Assembly (NCBI GenBank): GCA_964403465.1
Contig: CAYOFY010000004.1
Location: 1 to 44,601, forward strand
Length of the DNA stretch: 44,601 nucleotides
DNA from: JAFGKM01 sp964403465
GTDB lineage: Bacteria; Ratteibacteria; UBA8468; B48-G9; JAFGKM01
Reading direction: 5' to 3'
Under the pieces are notes generated by a model. It was not told the DNA's origin. It ran no database searches and saw nothing but the letters and a program-made list of their open reading frames with translations. Position 1 is the first letter of the stretch, and every line of letters begins with the position of its first letter. The position numbers and the translations under genes were made by a program. Below are positions 40,878 to 44,601 of this stretch, piece by piece.

Positions 40878-43145
40878 TTAAAGTCTTCTGACCACACTTG
40901 TTTTCACATATGACTGAATTACATCTCCCTCATAAAAATCAGCAAAGTTGTCCATTCCTATACCGCACTCGGTATTCTGTTTCACCTCTTTAACCATTTC
41001 TTTGAATCTTTTCAAGCTGGAGATGGGCCCCACATGTATTATACTTCCCCCGCGTATCACCTTGCCCACTGAATTTCTGACTATCTTTCCATCAACAACA
41101 AGACAGCCGGCAATGGACGTTTTGTCCGATAGACGGAAAACCTTCTTGACAACAGCCTGCCCCGAAAGGACTTCCTGTTCTTCCGGTTCCAGCATCCCTT
41201 CAACTGCTTTCTTAATATCTTCCGCCAGTTCATAGATTATCTTGTAGGTTCTTAATTCAACACCCTCTTCTTTGGCAACATCTTCAACTTTCTGGGTCAA
41301 CGGAACATTGAATCCCACAACAATTGCGTTCGAGGCAGAAGCTAAAAGCACGTCTGATTCAGATATTGCACCGGCTTCAGAATGTATGACCGAAATTTTC
41401 ACCTCGTTGGAAGGTATTTTGCCTATGACATCTCTTATGGCCTCTATGGTTCCTGCATAATCGGTTTTCACTATGAGTTTCAGTTCCTTCACTCCCCCTT
41501 TTTGAATTTCATTGTAAAGGTCCTGAAGGGTAATTTTCTTAACCATCTGTTCTTTTCTGAAAATAGCCGATTCTTTTCGCTCTTCAAAAAGCTGCCTTGC
41601 TATTTTTTCTGATTTCACCACAGTAAATCCCTCTCCTGGAATTGCAACACCGCTTGCTCCGAGAATCTCAACAGGAGTTGAGGGACCGGCATTCTCAATC
41701 TTCCTGCCCCAATCATCTATAATCGCCCTCACCTTTCCTCTAACGTCTCCTGCCACAAAGGGTTCTCCAATTCTCAGCGTTCCCTTCCTTATAAGTACGT
41801 TAATTATCGGACCTTTTGCCTTGTCAATAAAAGATTCCATAACAACTCCTTCCGCCCTCCTTTCGGGATTTGCCTTAAGTTCCAGCATTTCCCCCATGAG
41901 CACTATCATCTCAAGAAGGTCATCAATGCCCTGACCGGTAACTCCGGAAACATTGACAAACACAGTATCTCCTCCCCATGCTTCCGGAACAAGCCGATAC
42001 TCTGACAATTGCTTTTTCACTTTGTCCGGACTTACATTCGGCTTATCAATCTTGTTGATAGCAACTACTATAGGAACGTTTGCCGATTTTGCATGGTTTA
42101 TTGCTTCCACTGTTTGAGGCTTAACCCCTTCGTCTGCAGCAACCACAAGAACCACTATATCAGTAACCATGGTTCCTCTCGCGCGCATTGCAGTGAAAGA
42201 TTCGTGTCCGGGAGTATCAAGAAAAACGATAGATCCCTTTTTTGAATTAAGTTTGTAGGCTCCTATTTTCTGGGTAATCTGCCCGTGTTCTTTTTCAGCT
42301 ATTCGGCTCTTGCGGATAGTATCCAATATCGTGGTCTTGCCGTGGTCAACGTGCCCCATGATTGTTACCACAGGAGCTCTTGCAACAAGAATACCTTCTT
42401 CCTCTTCAAGTATTTTTTTCTCAACCTTTGTTTCTACCTTTTTGAATTCCGTAATAAACCCGAAAGATTCGCATACTTTCCTTAAATTTTCCTTTCCTGG
42501 AGATTGGTTTATGTTAAAGGAGAGTCCCAGCAGGAAAAAATATCTTATTATCTCAGCTGGAGGGATTTGAATCTTATCTGAAAGTTGTTTTATGCTCTCG
42601 GTGCCATCAAGCAAAATCTTCTTCTGAACAGGCTTTTCTGGCTTAATAACCGGTTTCTTTTCTGCGATTTCTATAACGGCGGTTTGAGGTGCTTCTCTGG
42701 AACCTTCAATCTCTTTCACCGCTTCCGCAGGAAGTGCCGTTTTTCTCTCATGCTTTCTAACAACAGGTCTTTGTTTTTCCTTCTCAATCTTTTTTACGCC
42801 AACGTGCCTCTTGGGCTTTTTTTCAGGAACCTCCTTACTTTCTGCTTTTTTCTTCTCCGGTACACGTTTTTTTGCTCCCTTCTTCAAAGGTTTTTCTGGT
42901 TTTGTTTTTTTTGCTGGCGTTGCCTTGGCCGCAACCTCGATTTTTTTCCGTTGCACTGCCTTTTCTCTCTGGGCAGAGATTTTCTCCTTGACTTTTCTGC
43001 CTATATACTGTTCAATTTTTCTAATCTCTGCTTCGGATAAGCCGCTTGTAGTTTTCTTTCCCTTAATACCCACATTTCTTTCAATAATCTCCAGAAATTC
43101 CTGCTTGCTCATCTTGTATTTTTTTGCTAATTCCAATACTCTCAT
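40878..43145 (-). CDS. infB: Translation initiation factor IF-2
   Basis: The 755-residue protein has an N-terminal IF2_N helix bundle (RVLELAKKYKMSKQEFL), a long Lys/Glu/Pro-rich linker (about 50-175), a second IF2_N-like domain (about 180-230), and then the GTPase domain with GHVDHGKT (264-271), DTPGHESF (310-317) and NKID. Domains II-IV follow to the C-terminus. It places initiator tRNA on the 30S subunit and aids subunit joining. The switch I segment reads GQITQKIGAY where most IF-2 have GGITQHIGAY. ATG 43145 is chosen with GAGGG upstream; a GTG at 43151 overlaps that site. It lies 15 bases after nusA. Confidence 0.97.
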   Translation of the reverse strand: MRVLELAKKYKMSKQEFLEIIERNVGIKGKKTTSGLSEAEIRKIEQYIGRKVKEKISAQREKAVQRKKIEVAAKATPAKKTKPEKPLKKGAKKRVPEKKKAESKEVPEKKPKRHVGVKKIEKEKQRPVVRKHERKTALPAEAVKEIEGSREAPQTAVIEIAEKKPVIKPEKPVQKKILLDGTESIKQLSDKIQIPPAEIIRYFFLLGLSFNINQSPGKENLRKVCESFGFITEFKKVETKVEKKILEEEEGILVARAPVVTIMGHVDHGKTTILDTIRKSRIAEKEHGQITQKIGAYKLNSKKGSIVFLDTPGHESFTAMRARGTMVTDIVVLVVAADEGVKPQTVEAINHAKSANVPIVVAINKIDKPNVSPDKVKKQLSEYRLVPEAWGGDTVFVNVSGVTGQGIDDLLEMIVLMGEMLELKANPERRAEGVVMESFIDKAKGPIINVLIRKGTLRIGEPFVAGDVRGKVRAIIDDWGRKIENAGPSTPVEILGASGVAIPGEGFTVVKSEKIARQLFEERKESAIFRKEQMVKKITLQDLYNEIQKGGVKELKLIVKTDYAGTIEAIRDVIGKIPSNEVKISVIHSEAGAISESDVLLASASNAIVVGFNVPLTQKVEDVAKEEGVELRTYKIIYELAEDIKKAVEGMLEPEEQEVLSGQAVVKKVFRLSDKTSIAGCLVVDGKIVRNSVGKVIRGGSIIHVGPISSLKRFKEMVKEVKQNTECGIGMDNFADFYEGDVIQSYVKTSVVRRL

Positions 43146-43160
43146 TTTCACCCTCTATCA

Positions 43161-44366
43161 TCACTTATTGTCGCCCGATCCATTTTTATTCTGGGAAATT
43201 CCTTTTTCTTCTCCCTTTTCTTTCAACTTCTTCCTGTAATCTTTCGCTCTTTCAATTATATCCCTGGCCAGGCCATTTCCTATAGATGGTATTTTTTCAA
43301 TTTCTTCAGGATTTGCTTCCGCAAGCTCTTTTATTGAACTGTATCCAAATTTCCCAAGTTCAAGAGCTGTCTTTTCGTCGATTCCTTCTATCATTGAAAC
43401 TGCGGGTTTTTCTGGATTTTTATATTCGGATTCTCTCAGGACTCTTATATTCCACCCGGTTAGTTTAGAAGCAAGTCTGACATTCTGGCCTCTCTTACCT
43501 ATTGCAAGAAATAGCTGTCCGTCATCAACAATGACTGTTGCTTCCTTTTTCTTTTCATCAAGGATTATTTTCTTTCCAACCGCAGGACTCAAGGAGTTCA
43601 TTATATATTTGCTAATATCTTCGACCCACGATACGATTTCGACCTTCTCTCCGTTCAACTCCCTCATTATGTTTTTTATCCTGCGCGCCTTTTCTCCCAC
43701 GCACGTTCCAACCGCATCAACCTTTACATCAGTTGAAACAACCGCTACTTTAACAAGGTCTCCCGGAAATCTTGCAATTGATTTGATTTTTATCGTTCCG
43801 TCCTTCAACTCGGGAATCTCATTCTCAAGAAGTTCTTTTACAAAATTGGGATGAGTTCTGGAGAGTATTACCTGATACATTCCCCTGTTTGGCTTTCTTA
43901 CTTCTATTATATAAGCTTTTATAGGATTTCCAACCCTGAAATGTTCGTTCTCCAATTTATGAAGATGCGGAAGCAATCCCTCTGTCTTACCTATGGAAAT
44001 TACAATATTGTTTTCCTCAAACCTCTCAACCCTTCCGCTCACCATAGAACCTTCCAGTTTTTTAAATTCATTATAGACGGTTGACTTTTCAGCCTCGCGC
44101 AAACGCTGCATAATAACATGTTTTGCAGTTTGAGCGGCAATTCTTTCCCACGGGAAATTTGGAGGCGGAATCTCTTCTCCTTTTTCGTTTAGAAACTTCA
44201 GGTCCCCCGTCTCTGGATTAATTCTGATATTAACATTTTCATCAAGACCTGCTTTCTTTCTATAGACGGTCAAGAGCCCGCTTTCCAGCGCATTGATGAG
44301 AAAATTCTTGTCTATGCCCCTTTCCTTTTCCCAGTAGTCAAGCAGGATAATCAATTCCCGATTCAT
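43161..44366 (-). CDS. nusA: Transcription termination/antitermination protein NusA
   Basis: The 401-residue protein has the NusA N-terminal RNA polymerase-binding domain (LIILLDYWEKERGIDKNFLINALESGLL), the S1 domain (VSGRVERFEENNIVISIGKTEGLLP), two KH domains (PGDLVKVAVVST ... CVGEKARRIKNIMRELNGEKVEIV, and AIGKRGQNVRLASKLTGWNI) and a short C-terminal helix-hairpin-helix region (TALELGKFGYSSIKELAEANPEEI). It modulates pausing and termination. It is the first gene of the long minus-strand series, next to infB as usual, but rimP is not seen between the gene and the window edge. GGAGGTG precedes ATG 44366. Confidence 0.97.
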   Translation of the reverse strand: MNRELIILLDYWEKERGIDKNFLINALESGLLTVYRKKAGLDENVNIRINPETGDLKFLNEKGEEIPPPNFPWERIAAQTAKHVIMQRLREAEKSTVYNEFKKLEGSMVSGRVERFEENNIVISIGKTEGLLPHLHKLENEHFRVGNPIKAYIIEVRKPNRGMYQVILSRTHPNFVKELLENEIPELKDGTIKIKSIARFPGDLVKVAVVSTDVKVDAVGTCVGEKARRIKNIMRELNGEKVEIVSWVEDISKYIMNSLSPAVGKKIILDEKKKEATVIVDDGQLFLAIGKRGQNVRLASKLTGWNIRVLRESEYKNPEKPAVSMIEGIDEKTALELGKFGYSSIKELAEANPEEIEKIPSIGNGLARDIIERAKDYRKKLKEKGEEKGISQNKNGSGDNK

Positions 44367-44384
44367 TCAAACACCTCCGTTGTA

Positions 44385-44413
44385 ATTGTATGAAATCCCG
44401 GGCATTATGTCAA
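44385..44413 (-). promoter_or_regulatory. Strong sigma70-type promoter of the nusA series
   Basis: On the minus strand TTGACA (44408-44413, perfect -35) is separated by exactly 17 bases from TACAAT (44385-44390, 5/6 match to the -10 box). Transcription should start near 44378-44379. That leaves only about 12-13 bases before the nusA ATG, so the GGAGGTG ribosome site (44372-44378) would lie at the very 5' end of the mRNA. Confidence 0.7.
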
Positions 44414-44601
44414 ATCAAAGAGACATTCTTTGTGCAAGGGAGGTCTCCTCTTCATAATAGAGGCGAATACATTATTTTTTCTATTGAATATGCTGTTTTC
44501 TTCTTTTCAGGCCAGCCCTTAAATTGAAATTGAATGGTCACTGCAAGACCGGTAAAGACCGCAGCTTATGAAAATTTCATAAATACCTCACGACGGGACT
44601 G
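44414..44601. other. Upstream region to the window edge without a recognised gene
   Basis: These 188 bases hold no credible coding frame on either strand that I can support. A GAGGTCTCCTC near-palindrome at 44442-44452 and AT-rich tracts (around 44471-44500) are visible. No tRNA cloverleaf or rimP end is recognised. A divergent gene may begin beyond the window. Confidence 0.4.

Overview
The window is a piece of a draft bacterial genome: it has a 100-N scaffold gap at 20436-20535 and one probable one-base frameshift. Genes for KDO synthesis and an LptC-like lipoprotein imply an LPS-type outer membrane. The gene order nusA-infB-HIT-kdsA-kdsD-kdsC-lptC-spoIID-hpf-ptsN-ptsI-pgi/pmi-metK-ahcY-coaE-rho, together with a large set of sialidase-like, UROD-like, Gfo/Idh and GH42-like genes, is what I would expect from an uncultured PVC-related lineage such as Omnitrophota/Ratteibacteria. 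That placement is inference from gene content only.

Region 1 (70-24957, + strand) is an accessory carbohydrate-catabolic locus. The first part (70-11462) encodes a cytoplasmic beta-propeller protein, a UROD-like protein, a class III aminotransferase, an SDR, an HpaI-type aldolase, two Gfo/Idh oxidoreductases, a NanA-like lyase, two small paralogous four-cysteine proteins, an amidohydrolase and a second, frameshifted UROD-like gene. Most of these genes overlap or nearly touch. The second part (11467-24957) encodes two very large secreted GH42-like proteins, a cytoplasmic six-hairpin glycosidase, a second propeller protein, and a CBM9-like lipoprotein followed by a gap-broken CBM9-like protein. 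GC content is visibly higher in about 17.5-25 kb.

Region 2 (24979-27212, - strand) is a two-gene unit, an MFS transporter followed by a third sialidase-like propeller, with its own sigma70-type promoter at 27243-27271. A lone + strand gene (27320-28399) encodes a BioD-like/DRTGG protein.

Region 3 (28419-44366, - strand) is one long run of housekeeping genes, probably largely co-transcribed from a very good sigma70-type promoter at 44385-44413 just upstream of nusA. It covers transcription and translation (nusA, infB, rho, hpf), KDO/LPS export (kdsA, kdsD, kdsC, lptC), a SpoIID-like protein, a regulatory PTS (ptsI, ptsN), sugar-phosphate isomerisation, the SAM cycle (metK, ahcY) and CoA synthesis (coaE).

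A plausible combined picture for regions 1 and 2 is as follows. Secreted and lipid-anchored glycan-binding or glycan-cleaving proteins release saccharides and the MFS protein imports them. Cytoplasmic hydrolases, dehydrogenases, an aminotransferase and two pyruvate-type aldolases then break down an unusual sugar or sugar acid. The substrate cannot be read from the sequence. I saw no tRNA, rRNA, CRISPR array, transposase or integrase.
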